Assembly (NCBI RefSeq): GCF_001678845.1
Contig: NZ_MAIQ01000003.1
Span: 124,001-188,000 of the forward strand
Length of the DNA stretch: 64,000 bases
Direction: 5' to 3'
Source: Christensenella intestinihominis
GTDB taxonomy: Bacteria; Bacillota; Clostridia; Christensenellales; Christensenellaceae
Of this stretch, positions 9,674-18,009 are shown one piece after another. The position numbers and the translations under genes were made by a program. The notes beneath the pieces are model-generated. The model saw only the letters and a list, made by a program, of their open reading frames with translations. It did not search any database and was not told where the DNA came from. Numbering within the stretch: position 1 is the stretch's first letter; the number at the start of each line of letters is the position of its first letter.

Positions 9674-11171
9674 TGTTATTCCCCTCCAAAACCAATTTGC
9701 TGGAAGCATACTCCAGTATTTTCTCCTGGGAGAATTCCTCCCGGCCGAGCTCGGCCACATGGTACCCGTTGCTCATGACGGCGATGCGGTCCGACATGCC
9801 GATCAGCTCCGGCATTTCCGAGCTAATCATGATAATCGCCTTGCCGTCGTCGGCCAGCGCGCGCATCAGGGTATAAATCTCCTGTTTCGCGCCCACGTCG
9901 ATGCCGCGGGTCGGCTCGTCAAAAATCAGGATATCGCAGTTGATCGCCATCATTTTCGCAAGCACAACCTTTTGCTGGTTCCCGCCCGAAAGGTTTTTGA
10001 CCAGCTGCGTATCGGCCGGCGTTTTGATTTTCAGTTCGCGGATATACTGATCCGAATATTCCGTTTCCCGCTTTTTGCTGAGATACGGTTTTTTATTTGC
10101 TACCTCGTCGAGTACGCCGATGGAAATATTTTGTTTCACGGACATTTCCATAATCAGCCCCTGGTTTTTCCTGTCTTCGGGTATGAGGCCGATTCCGGCC
10201 CTGAGGGCCGCGGCGGGCGACTTGGGTTTATATTCTTTTCCTTTTAATGTAATTTTTCCGCCGGTAATTTTATCGGCGCCGAAAATTGCCCGCGCAAGCT
10301 CGGTGCGTCCCGCGCCGATCAGGCCGCCAAATCCGAGGATTTCCCCCTTCCGCAGGGAAAAGCTCACATCGTGGAGCCTCGTTCCATTGAGGTTTTCCAC
10401 CTTTAAAACTTCCTCGCCGGGCCGCTGCGCCGCCCGCGGGTAATTTTCCCCGAGCTCCCGGCCCACCATATATGCAATCAGCTGCTTTTTATCCAGCTCC
10501 TCCGTTTTTTTCGTCACGACATATTTTCCGTCGCAGAACACCGTAATGCTGTCGCTCAGTTCAAAAATTTCTTCCAGGCGGTGCGAAATATAAATAATCG
10601 TCGCGCCCTCCGCCTTCAGTTTTTCAATAATCCTGAAAAATATCTTCGTTTCCTTCAGCGTAAGCGGCGCCGTCGGTTCATCCATAATAAACAGCTTCGC
10701 GCTTTGCGATACCGCCTTCAGGATTTCCACGATCTGCTGCTGGGCGATTCCAAGCGCCTCCACCTTTTCCCTGGGGTTCAGGTCCACGCCGATTTCCTCG
10801 CACAATTCGCGCGTCCGTCGGTTCATGGCCTCGCTGTCCCGGACCACGCCCTTCATCAGCTCGTGCCCGTAAAACAGGTTTTCCGCAATAGACAGGTAGG
10901 GGATCAGCGTAAATTCCTGGTATATCGCGCGGATTCCCGCCTCCATTGCCTGGTGCGGCGTCATTTTATCATAGGCCTTCCCGTCAAATTCAAAGCCGCC
11001 CTTCGTCGGGTGGATCGCCCCGGTCAGCACCTTAATCAGCGTCGATTTTCCCGCCCCGTTTTCCCCGCAGATCGCGTGGATTTCCCCTTTCCGTACGGAA
11101 AACGAAATGTCGTCCAGCGCCTTTACGCCGGAATAGTATTTCGACAGGTGGTCGATCTTCAGTAAGTCCAT
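9663..11171 (-). CDS. Sugar ABC transporter ATP-binding protein (RbsA/XylG/AraG type, two NBDs)
   Basis: 502 residues with two fused nucleotide-binding domains. NBD1: GENGAGKST (about 37-45), LGIAQQQIVEIL replacing the usual signature, and IMDEPTAPL. NBD2: degenerate GLIGAGRTEL instead of Walker A, canonical LSGGNQQKVVLAK, and IFDEPTRGID. This asymmetry is normal for the family. The start MDLLKIDHLSKYY follows AAGGGAGAAAGAG; an earlier in-frame codon at 11228 would add about 19 residues that do not resemble the family. Confidence 0.94.
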   Translation of the reverse strand: MDLLKIDHLSKYYSGVKALDDISFSVRKGEIHAICGENGAGKSTLIKVLTGAIHPTKGGFEFDGKAYDKMTPHQAMEAGIRAIYQEFTLIPYLSIAENLFYGHELMKGVVRDSEAMNRRTRELCEEIGVDLNPREKVEALGIAQQQIVEILKAVSQSAKLFIMDEPTAPLTLKETKIFFRIIEKLKAEGATIIYISHRLEEIFELSDSITVFCDGKYVVTKKTEELDKKQLIAYMVGRELGENYPRAAQRPGEEVLKVENLNGTRLHDVSFSLRKGEILGFGGLIGAGRTELARAIFGADKITGGKITLKGKEYKPKSPAAALRAGIGLIPEDRKNQGLIMEMSVKQNISIGVLDEVANKKPYLSKKRETEYSDQYIRELKIKTPADTQLVKNLSGGNQQKVVLAKMMAINCDILIFDEPTRGIDVGAKQEIYTLMRALADDGKAIIMISSEMPELIGMSDRIAVMSNGYHVAELGREEFSQEKILEYASSKLVLEGNNNDK

Positions 11172-11208
11172 TCTCTTTCTCCCTTCCGGCCGGTCCAATG
11201 CCGGCGTC

Positions 11209-11235
11209 CCGCCCCGCGTCTTTCGCACGGGGCGG
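11209..11235 (-). other. GC-rich stem-loop between binding-protein and ATPase genes
   Basis: CCGCCCCG and CGGGGCGG form an 8-bp perfect stem around a 11-nt loop, in the 83-bp gap between the lipoprotein gene and the downstream ATPase gene. No T-tract follows, so it is more likely an mRNA-stabilising or partial-termination element that keeps binding-protein levels above the rest of the operon. This role is inferred from similar transport operons. Confidence 0.5.
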
Positions 11236-11254
11236 TTGATACGCCGGTTTCTGC

Positions 11255-12280
11255 TTACCCTTCCGCCAAAACCTGGGCCTGGGTGATCGGTTCCATTTCG
11301 AGGGGAACCTGTACCTGTTCCGCCGGGAGCCCGTCCTTCAGGTATTCGAGCGCCATCAGCACCGCGTTATAGCCGCTCTCGTAAGGATGCAGGTCCGCCG
11401 TGCCGCGGTAAATGCTGTTTTCCTGCTTCATGTAGCCCACCGCCTCGTCGGTCTTGTCGCCCGAAAAGATCGCGCGGTCGTCGCCGGAAATTCCCGCGTT
11501 TTCAAACGCCTGGAACGCGCCTACGCCGCCGGAGTCGTTGCAGGCCACGACCACGTTGAGGTCGGGATGCTGGAGCAGCAGGTTTTCCGTAACGCTGAGG
11601 CCGAGCTCGGGCGTGTTCGCGTGCTGCCGCGCGACGATTTCAACGTCCGGGCAGCCCTTTTCGATTGTCGCCACAATTGCGTCCCCGCGGGCGATGGAGG
11701 ACTGGATGTTGTCTTCCGCCAAAACCGCAACCTTGCCTTTTCCGCCGAGGTTTTCATTGATCCAGTCGACCGCGTTCTGCCCGATGACCGCGCCGTATGC
11801 GGCATCGTCCAGCACGATCCCCGCCGTCGCTGCGTCTGCCGTCTGGGCGATCGTTACGCTTGCGATTCCTTCGTCCGTCGCCTTGTTCAGTACCGTTTCA
11901 AGCGCCGTTCCGTCAATCGGGTTGAAAACCAGCGCGTTATAGCCGCTCTCGATTATGTTTTCCACGTCCGCGACCTGCTGGTCCACGTCGCTGCCCGCGT
12001 TTAAGGATACGAATTCAATCCCGTTGTCTTTGCACGCCGCTTCAAAGCCGTCTTTTACCATCGCGACCCACGGGTTGGCGAGCTCCGAGCCGGAGAACGC
12101 CATTTTGTATTGCGATTCCCCGCCCCCGTCCGCCGTTTCCGCCGGGGCGCTTTCCGCCGCCGAAGCCGAGGCTTCCGCCGAAGCGCTTTCAGACGGCGCC
12201 GCAGGCTGCTGCGCGCAGGCCGTGAACATTAAAATGCCAACCACTAAAATTGCCAGCATACAAACAAACTTCTTTTTCAT
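11255..12280 (-). CDS. Sugar ABC transporter substrate-binding lipoprotein (RbsB-like)
   Basis: 341 residues. The signal peptide MKKKFVCMLAILVVGILMF ends in lipobox FTAC (lipidated Cys about 22). A low-complexity Ala/Ser/Glu linker (residues 25-60) tethers the domain to the membrane. The periplasmic-binding fold type I follows, with the diagnostic DVDQQVADVENIIESGYNAL and VFNPIDGTAL near residues 100-130. Start chosen at the ATG after AATTGGAGGTAAAC. First transport gene of the operon, downstream of the RpiR regulator gene. Ligand unknown; a pentose or pentitol would fit the AraB/AraD genes. Confidence 0.92.
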   Translation of the reverse strand: MKKKFVCMLAILVVGILMFTACAQQPAAPSESASAEASASAAESAPAETADGGGESQYKMAFSGSELANPWVAMVKDGFEAACKDNGIEFVSLNAGSDVDQQVADVENIIESGYNALVFNPIDGTALETVLNKATDEGIASVTIAQTADAATAGIVLDDAAYGAVIGQNAVDWINENLGGKGKVAVLAEDNIQSSIARGDAIVATIEKGCPDVEIVARQHANTPELGLSVTENLLLQHPDLNVVVACNDSGGVGAFQAFENAGISGDDRAIFSGDKTDEAVGYMKQENSIYRGTADLHPYESGYNAVLMALEYLKDGLPAEQVQVPLEMEPITQAQVLAEG

Positions 12281-12430
12281 GTTTACCTCCAATTTTTCCC
12301 TTTAAGATTTTTTATATAGACCCGATTCGTACGCAATCGGGGGTATATCGGGCAATAGGAAAGACACCCTGCTTTTCATCAGGGCTTTGCCGTTTTAAAA
12401 TGATGTTTGGAATTCGGTTAGGGTTCGGTT

Positions 12431-13279
12431 CTACTTATTTGCAATAATCGCGGAAATCGTCTTTTTGATCCTGGGTTTATATTTTTCCGCATCCCTTGTT
12501 ATCATACCCATATAGAGGGTTTCAACAATCGCGTGTTCCGCGGCCCTCCGCGCGATTTCATCGTGCCCGGCCGTCATGTCGGTCGTGGCCGTGAAAAGCT
12601 TGATGTCCGCATATTTCGCCAGCTTTGATTTTTCAAAGTGCACGATACAAATTGTTTTTGCGCCGTTTTCCCGCGCGATCCTTGTCGCGTCCACAACGAC
12701 GCGCGTATCGCCCGAAAAGGAAATGCCGACCACTACGTCGTCTTCCCCCAGCAGGCTTGCCGTCGCCAGCATCAAAGCCGTATCGCTGTAGGCCGTGCAG
12801 TTGATCCCGATCCGGGCAAACTTCATCTGGGCCGCTTCGCACACGAGGTGCGCGTCCCCTACGCCGAAGAAATGGATTGCCTTTGCATTGCGCATCGCTT
12901 CCAGCGCCTTGTCATAATCGTCGTTATATAATGTAAGCGTATCTTTCAGCGTCCGCTCGTAATACCAGATAATTTTCTGGAAAATCGTCCGCAGGTCGTC
13001 CTCTTTTGAAATCCGGTATGCGCCGTGGTCGTAGGTGTATGTGGTGACGTCCGCAAGCTGCTGCTTGAGGTCGGCAAAGCCCTCCACCCCCAGCCTCCGG
13101 CAGAAACGCAGGATGGAAGCGTCGCTGCATCCCGCCTTCTCGGCATATTCCGCCATGGTATAATTGGTGACGTTTTCCCCTTCGTCCAGCAGGATATCCG
13201 CAACGGCTTTTTCCGATTTGGACAGGGAAGGATACAGGAAACGGACCTTTACAAAAATATCATTATCAATCGATGTCAT
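12431..13279 (-). CDS. RpiR/MurR-family transcriptional regulator (HTH + SIS)
   Basis: 282 residues. N-terminal HTH_6 domain (about 1-80): LSKSEKAVADILL, YTMAEYAEKAGCSDASILRFCRRLGVEGFADLK. C-terminal SIS domain (about 110-270) with IHFFGVGDAHLVCEAA and VVGISFSGDTRVVVDATR, which senses a sugar phosphate. The ATG follows AAAGGTGG; the in-frame GTG 12 bp upstream overlaps that site and is rejected. It heads the leftward gene set and probably controls it; repeated TGAAGT/ACTTCA elements lie upstream. A 150-bp gap containing a CCCGATT/AATCGGG inverted repeat (12321-12341) separates it from the lipoprotein gene. Confidence 0.9.
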   Translation of the reverse strand: MTSIDNDIFVKVRFLYPSLSKSEKAVADILLDEGENVTNYTMAEYAEKAGCSDASILRFCRRLGVEGFADLKQQLADVTTYTYDHGAYRISKEDDLRTIFQKIIWYYERTLKDTLTLYNDDYDKALEAMRNAKAIHFFGVGDAHLVCEAAQMKFARIGINCTAYSDTALMLATASLLGEDDVVVGISFSGDTRVVVDATRIARENGAKTICIVHFEKSKLAKYADIKLFTATTDMTAGHDEIARRAAEHAIVETLYMGMITRDAEKYKPRIKKTISAIIANK

Positions 13280-13366
13280 ACAGACGTCCACCTTTTTATT
13301 GTTATTCTTAATTATATTCGTGAATGGATGGATAATGTCCTTCTTAACTTCGACTTCATAATATCA

Positions 13367-13381
13367 ACTTCTAGTTGAAGT
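13367..13381. promoter_or_regulatory. Putative RpiR operator 1
   Basis: ACTTC-TAGTT-GAAGT inverted repeat about 90 bp upstream of the rpiR-type start. The arms match those of the copy at 13547. RpiR-family regulators typically bind TGAA-rich palindromes; the assignment to this regulator is inference. Confidence 0.45.
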
Positions 13382-13546
13382 GTCAATACTTTTTTATAAT
13401 TTTGAAGTTTATTTTGAATTATTTTTGTTTTGCACGTCTCTATATTTCTTGAATTTTTCTTTTATTACAGCCAATTTATCCGTATTTGCTTTCGGTTTCT
13501 TCATGGTTTCTCCTCGTCATTTTACTTCATTTTTTATATTTTATTT

Positions 13547-13561
13547 TGAAGTTTCACTTCA
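13547..13561. promoter_or_regulatory. Putative RpiR operator 2
   Basis: Perfect palindrome TGAAGT-TTC-ACTTCA. It shares the half-site with the element at 13367, 180 bp away, allowing looped binding by a dimer of dimers. Confidence 0.45.
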
Positions 13562-13829
13562 TTTTTTTATATAAAATCTGTCGCAAGTCCTTTTGAAATA
13601 GCGCGCTTTTTTCTTCCGGCATAACGCGCGCGCGGCGGGTTTCCCCGCCGTTTCCATGCGCCTCATTCCCGCCCCCTTGGGGCGGCATTTCCCTTTTTCG
13701 TCCCTTCGTCCGGGAATTCCACGCGGTACGGGTTTAAAACAGAATGTGATATCTTTTCCCAATATACACATTTCCCTTGTTATACAGGCCCATCATGTGT
13801 TACTATTGGAAAAAGGGGTGGTGGAAAAT

Positions 13830-14321
13830 ATGCCCTTCTGTCCAAATTGCAAAACCGAATACGACGAAGGCTATACCGTGTGCGCCGACTGCGGCGCGCG
13901 CCTTACGGATAAACTCCCGCGCGAGGCAGGGAAACCCCCGCATGCGCCGGAGGAAAAAACCGTCCGGTATGCCCCCATGAAGCGCACCTTTCTCGTTTCC
14001 ACACAGGGGCCGGTTGAAAGCGCCATGATTACCGATATCCTTGGCCAGCATGGCATCCGTGCGTTTGTGCAACAAAAGGAAGCCGGAAATTACCTTAATG
14101 TTTATTCCGGATTTTCTATCTATGGCGAAGAAATTTATGTGGACGAGGCGGACTATGAAGCCGCCGCGGCGCTTGCCGGGGAATTTTTGTCCCAGCCGGA
14201 AACAGCCGTGGACCTTCCGGAAAAGAATCCGGGTCGGCGGCGCGTGCGCATCCTGATCGGATCGTTCGTTGCTGTCTGGCTTGTTTTTCTTGTCATTACG
14301 CTTGTCTTCTTGTCCAAATAA
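13830..14321 (+). CDS. Zinc-ribbon / DUF2007-like membrane-anchored protein, copy 1
   Basis: 163 residues. An N-terminal zinc ribbon CPNC-X14-CADC (residues 4-24) is followed by a linker. A DUF2007-like alpha/beta domain (about 53-110) begins RTFLVSTQGPVESAMITDIL, and a C-terminal membrane helix IGSFVAVWLVFLVITLVF ends the protein. DUF2007 domains are annotated as putative signal-transducing modules, and the function is unknown. The ATG follows AAAGGGGTGGTGG; upstream in-frame codons are rejected because the zinc ribbon starts at this Met. It is 21 bp from a paralogue on the same strand. Confidence 0.75.
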   Translation: MPFCPNCKTEYDEGYTVCADCGARLTDKLPREAGKPPHAPEEKTVRYAPMKRTFLVSTQGPVESAMITDILGQHGIRAFVQQKEAGNYLNVYSGFSIYGEEIYVDEADYEAAAALAGEFLSQPETAVDLPEKNPGRRRVRILIGSFVAVWLVFLVITLVFLSK

Positions 14322-14342
14322 TATCCAGCGGAGGCGAAAACA

Positions 14343-14813
14343 ATGCCTTTTTGTCCGAATTGCAGAACCGAATATGATGAGGGCTATACCGTATGCGCCG
14401 ACTGCGGCGCGCGCCTGGTGGAGCGGCTCCCCGCAAAGCCGGACGAAGGGCCTCCCCCGGCCTATGGCGATGAAGCAAACCGCGTGTTCCTCGTTTCCAC
14501 ATGCAGCCGCGAATCGGGCGCCATGCTCGTCGGCCTGCTGAACGATAACGCCATTCCCGCGTTTGTGCGCGAACCGCAGGGGGTTGCGCAGGAAGAACCG
14601 CCGGGGGGATGCGATATTTTTGTGGACCGGATGGATTACGATTCCGCCATAGAGCTTGCCGCTTCCATCCTGGAGGACGGCTGCGCCGGGGCTTCGCAGG
14701 AAGAGCCGGAAGAAGAGCAGGCCTCGCCCGACCCGGCCCGGCATATCCGCATCTGGATTACAGCCGCCATTGTCACGGCGCTCATTGTCTGTGCCGTTCT
14801 TTTTTCCAATTAA
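14343..14813 (+). CDS. Zinc-ribbon / DUF2007-like membrane-anchored protein, copy 2
   Basis: 156 residues. The first 29 residues are nearly identical to copy 1 (MPFCPNC...EYDEGYTVCADCGARL), after which they diverge. The DUF2007-like part starts RVFLVSTCSRESGAMLVGLL, an acidic E-rich linker follows (about 118-130), and a C-terminal helix WITAAIVTALIVCAVLF anchors it. RBS: GGAGGCGAAAACA. Same strand and close spacing on both sides indicate a three-gene operon from 13830 to 15077. The identical zinc ribbon with divergent sensor part suggests the ribbon contacts a shared partner. Confidence 0.75.
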   Translation: MPFCPNCRTEYDEGYTVCADCGARLVERLPAKPDEGPPPAYGDEANRVFLVSTCSRESGAMLVGLLNDNAIPAFVREPQGVAQEEPPGGCDIFVDRMDYDSAIELAASILEDGCAGASQEEPEEEQASPDPARHIRIWITAAIVTALIVCAVLFSN

Positions 14814-14843
14814 CCATTACCCAACCTGAAAGGATGATCTCTT

Positions 14844-15077
14844 ATGGAAAAACGTGTCCTGCTCGCGTCCACAGCGAGCGCTGTTGAAACCGCAATGATC
14901 GTAGACGTTCTCGGCCAGAACAAAATCCCCGTCGTCACACAGCCCAGGGACTTCTTCGGCCAGGCGCTCGACGCTTATATGGGTTCGTCCCCGCAGGGGG
15001 ACGACATCTTTGTTTCCGAAGCAGATTTTCCCGCCGCGCAGGATGCGGTGGAAGGCATGATTTCCGGCGAAAAATAA
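14844..15077 (+). CDS. DUF2007-like small protein, copy 3 (domain only)
   Basis: 77 residues containing only the alpha/beta domain found in the two upstream paralogues: RVLLASTASAVETAMIVDVL aligns with their FLVST...AMI segments, and GDDIFVSEADFPAAQDAV matches GEEIYVDEADYEAAAAL. It has no zinc ribbon and no membrane helix, so it should be cytosolic. AAAGGATGATCTCTT precedes the ATG. A strong terminator follows, closing the operon. Confidence 0.72.
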   Translation: MEKRVLLASTASAVETAMIVDVLGQNKIPVVTQPRDFFGQALDAYMGSSPQGDDIFVSEADFPAAQDAVEGMISGEK

Positions 15078-15108
15078 ATATTGCTGTCGAGGTATTTTTG
15101 CGGTCCTT

Positions 15109-15138
15109 TAGGTTAGCATTTGCTAACCTATTATTTTT
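15109..15138 (+). terminator. Terminator of the DUF2007-like operon
   Basis: A perfect 10-bp stem TAGGTTAGCA/TGCTAACCTA with a two-base loop, then TTATTTTTAT. It lies 31 bp after the stop of the last small gene. Confidence 0.75.
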
Positions 15139-15239
15139 ATACTATGTTTCTTCCCGGAAGCGGCCGGGAGATCACGGAAAACCTCGAGCGGGATGGCCGG
15201 GGAAAACGCTTATCCCGCGGCGTCCCTCCTTCACCGGGA

Positions 15240-17765
15240 TTAAATTACGCCGATTTCCCGGGCCTTCGCCACGGCGTCGGCCGCATTCGATACGCCCAAC
15301 TTCTGGTAGGCGAGGAAAAGATGCGTCTTGACCGTGCGCACGGAAAGACCGGTTTCGTTTGCGATATCCGTATTTTTATAACCCCTGGCCAAATATTCAA
15401 TCATGCATTTTTGCTGCCTGGATAATTTTTGGAGGGGCTCCGGCGGCGCGGGCAGCCCCTTCCGGCGGCCCGCCTGCTCCTGCGCGGCGATGTATATTTC
15501 GTTCACATAACGCGCTGAAAACCCATAGTCTTTTTCGTTTCGTTCCACCTGTGAAAGGCATTTTTTCAAAACGGGAACGACCGCCGCCCCTTCGATGGAA
15601 ACCGGCCTTAAAAACCCATACGGATGCAGGGCACCGATGACCCCGAGCATCGTTTCGGCGGCCTCGTCCGGCCGGGACGAGCGGTACAGGCAGACGGACA
15701 GCAGCACATCGGCCTCGGCTACGTCGATCACCCTGTCAAAATCAACCGCCAGCAGCTTGACGCGGCGGCAGTAATCCATAGCGTCCGCAATCCGGTCGAG
15801 GGCAATCAGGGCGCGTATGGTGGCAAGGTATTGGTACATCCGGTACAGCATCAGGTGGTCTTCCCGGTGCACAAAATATTCGTCCAGCCATTCCTCCGCG
15901 GCCGCCCGGTTGCCGCTCCAGAGGGCCATGTCCGTTTTAAGCGCCTTGAAATTCGGCGCTAAATAAAGCGCGTCCTTTTGCACCAGTATTTTTTCAATCT
16001 TATCGTGCAGGTCCAGGGCTTCCGCGTCCCTTCCCATCGCGTAAAGCGTCGTCCAGCGGTGCGCAAGGGTGGCAAACAGCACCTCGTCAGACGTGGTCTC
16101 GTCTATCTCCCGTTCCGCCTTGTCGCAGAAGGGAAGCGCGTCCTTCCATTGGTTTTTCTCATAGGCAAAGCCGGATTGGATCAGGAGCATTGCGGTCTTG
16201 AAATATTTCTTGAAAATGGTGCCCACCGACCGTTCGAGCTTCTCTTCAAAGCCGTCGTACAGCGAAAACTCCGAATAGTCCCGCAGGCAGCGGTGCGCAA
16301 AGGGCATATTGACCGTAATGGAAGCCCCCTGCTGTCCCCCGTGGCGTATTTTAACCGGCGGCAGCTTGCCGTATTGCCGGATCATGTCCATAAATTTCCT
16401 CCGCGGGTCGAGCGTGCACACAAGGATCGTAAGCTCGAGGAATTCGGGATACCGCAGGGCAATCCGTTTGAGGCTGCCGTAAAGCCGGTCCAGCGCTTCC
16501 TGCATTTTATCCGCGTAGCCCGTCAGGTAATAATACCAGACAGCGGAAATGTTGAGGTAGGGATATTTTTGGTACGCTTCGAGGGGGATTTTGCTGATAT
16601 ACGACCCCACGCCGCCCACATACGCGCTGATGGAGCGGTTGTTGGCAAACCCCGTATATTGGGATTCGCCGTATATCTGGTAGGAAAGGAATTTGATATG
16701 CCCGCCGAGGATCGCATAGTGCCGGGCCGTATACAAATCGCCTTTTTTACTGTAATATTCGGCGGCCGTTTTATAAAGCTTGCGTTTGTCGATCCGGGAT
16801 TTCTCCTGCTGTTTCCGCAAAAAATCCAGGAACAGGGCGTGGAAACGGTAAAGGTCGTCCCCGATCCTGCTTAAAAACAGGTTCCTGCGCAGTATGCCGG
16901 AAATGGCCGCCCGGGGCTCTTTTTTCCCCGTCAGCCGCCGGAACAATTCCGTAGAAAAATCGCTGACGACGCTCACCTTCATCAGCATATCCTTATCCGC
17001 TTGCGCAAGGCCTTCCCAGATTTGTTTTTCCATATAGCCGTGCAGGATGTCGCTGCCCTCCCGTTCAAAATCGGGCAGCTGCCTGTTTGCGGCAAGCGTG
17101 CTGACGGCAATGGCCCAGCCGCCCGTATGCTCCAGGACAATATCCGCTTCCTCTTGCGTAATTTCGTGCCCCGCAAGGCGGAACAGCTCCAGAATCTCCG
17201 TTTTGGTAAACACGAGGCTGTCCGCGCCGAAGAAGCCCGCGCGGTCCCCGAATACGTCGGCAACCTGCGGGGGCATATCGGTCCGGCTAATCATAATAAA
17301 CCGGTATTCGGCGGGCAGCCGCCTGATGAAATACGGCAGGGATTCAAGGATATCTTCCTGGGTAATGGAATGCAGGTCGTCAAGGACGATATACACGGGC
17401 CGCCCCGGCGACGTAATTTGCATCGTCAGGAGCATGGCATACTCCACCGGCGCGCTGGAAAAAGCCCCGCCCGTATCGAACGCTTCCGCGCCGCCGTCCG
17501 GCTGCGTATGCGTCACCGCGGAGCAAAGCAGCCTGTAAAACAGCTCCGGGTTGTTGTCGTATTCGTCGAGCGATATCCATACGTGGCGCGCGCCGCTTCT
17601 TTGCAGCCATAAATTCGCCGTAACCGTTTTCCCGTACCCGGCCGGCGCCTGGATATAAAGAAGCCGTTCGCGGCACATTTCGTCAATCTTGTCCAGCACC
17701 CCGCCCCGGCCGGTACATACCTCCGGCAGCGAGGACGGAATATATTTTTCACTGCTGAAATCCAT
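15240..17765 (-). CDS. MalT-like LuxR-family transcriptional activator (STAND ATPase)
   Basis: 841 residues. The N-terminal AAA/STAND module has Walker A in YIQAPAGYGKTVTANLW (about 38-54) and Walker B-like VYIVLDDLHSI (about 125). A long helical, TPR-like middle follows, and the C-terminal LuxR HTH (about 775-841) reads IEYLARGYKNTDIANETGL then VRTVKTHLFLAYQKLGV. Such proteins bind an inducer and ATP, oligomerise and activate promoters. It is divergent from the surface-protein cluster at 18010 with a 244-bp gap, so control of that cluster is a fair inference. ATG start with AAGAGGTGAG upstream; an in-frame GTG 9 bp earlier overlaps the RBS. Confidence 0.87.
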   Translation of the reverse strand: MDFSSEKYIPSSLPEVCTGRGGVLDKIDEMCRERLLYIQAPAGYGKTVTANLWLQRSGARHVWISLDEYDNNPELFYRLLCSAVTHTQPDGGAEAFDTGGAFSSAPVEYAMLLTMQITSPGRPVYIVLDDLHSITQEDILESLPYFIRRLPAEYRFIMISRTDMPPQVADVFGDRAGFFGADSLVFTKTEILELFRLAGHEITQEEADIVLEHTGGWAIAVSTLAANRQLPDFEREGSDILHGYMEKQIWEGLAQADKDMLMKVSVVSDFSTELFRRLTGKKEPRAAISGILRRNLFLSRIGDDLYRFHALFLDFLRKQQEKSRIDKRKLYKTAAEYYSKKGDLYTARHYAILGGHIKFLSYQIYGESQYTGFANNRSISAYVGGVGSYISKIPLEAYQKYPYLNISAVWYYYLTGYADKMQEALDRLYGSLKRIALRYPEFLELTILVCTLDPRRKFMDMIRQYGKLPPVKIRHGGQQGASITVNMPFAHRCLRDYSEFSLYDGFEEKLERSVGTIFKKYFKTAMLLIQSGFAYEKNQWKDALPFCDKAEREIDETTSDEVLFATLAHRWTTLYAMGRDAEALDLHDKIEKILVQKDALYLAPNFKALKTDMALWSGNRAAAEEWLDEYFVHREDHLMLYRMYQYLATIRALIALDRIADAMDYCRRVKLLAVDFDRVIDVAEADVLLSVCLYRSSRPDEAAETMLGVIGALHPYGFLRPVSIEGAAVVPVLKKCLSQVERNEKDYGFSARYVNEIYIAAQEQAGRRKGLPAPPEPLQKLSRQQKCMIEYLARGYKNTDIANETGLSVRTVKTHLFLAYQKLGVSNAADAVAKAREIGVI

Positions 17766-17815
17766 ATGGCTCACCTCTTAAAATCGCTTGGGACTGTGTT
17801 TTTGGAATTGTCCTT

Positions 17816-17846
17816 ATTATACCATAAAAATCCGGTTAAATTTCAA
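17816..17846 (-). promoter_or_regulatory. Predicted promoter of the MalT-like regulator
   Basis: Minus-strand TTGAAA and perfect TATAAT, 19 bp apart, about 50 bp upstream of the ATG. The spacing is longer than optimal, fitting an activator-dependent or regulated promoter. Confidence 0.45.
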
Positions 17847-17868
17847 AAACCTAATACCGGTTGGATTT
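17832..17868. repeat. Direct repeat CCGGTT-NN-ATTT in the divergent promoter region
   Basis: Two 12-bp copies at 17832-17843 and 17857-17868 match in 10 positions, with starts 25 bp apart. MalT-type activators use short directly repeated boxes, so these are candidate activator sites. Confidence 0.4.
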
Positions 17869-18009
17869 ACTTTCTCACGGCCAGGCCATAAAATTATACT
17901 ATCTATCGGAAGCCATATGTAAACGTACTGTTACCTATTTCCAATTTATATTGCTTATATTGCGCGGCATTGGGGACGCATTAAACCGCCTACAACGGAG
18001 GATGGAAGA

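Larger units (their letters stand above)
13280..13829. other. 550-bp intergenic region, AT-rich with repeated operator-like hexamers
   Basis: From 13290 to 13580 the DNA is strongly AT-rich and contains at least eight copies of ACTTC or GAAGT, several paired as palindromes. From 13600 to 13760 it becomes GC-rich with a CGGCGGG/CCCCGCCG hairpin near 13640. A weak promoter candidate for the rightward zinc-ribbon gene is TTGTTA (13777) to TACTAT (13801), spacing 18. Short open frames here have no ribosome binding site and are not believed. Confidence 0.55.

Noticed and set aside
13380-13574. 64-codon plus-strand open frame in the AT-rich intergenic region
   Set aside because: Phe/Leu-rich translation of AT-rich DNA, no ribosome binding site, and it covers the operator repeats.
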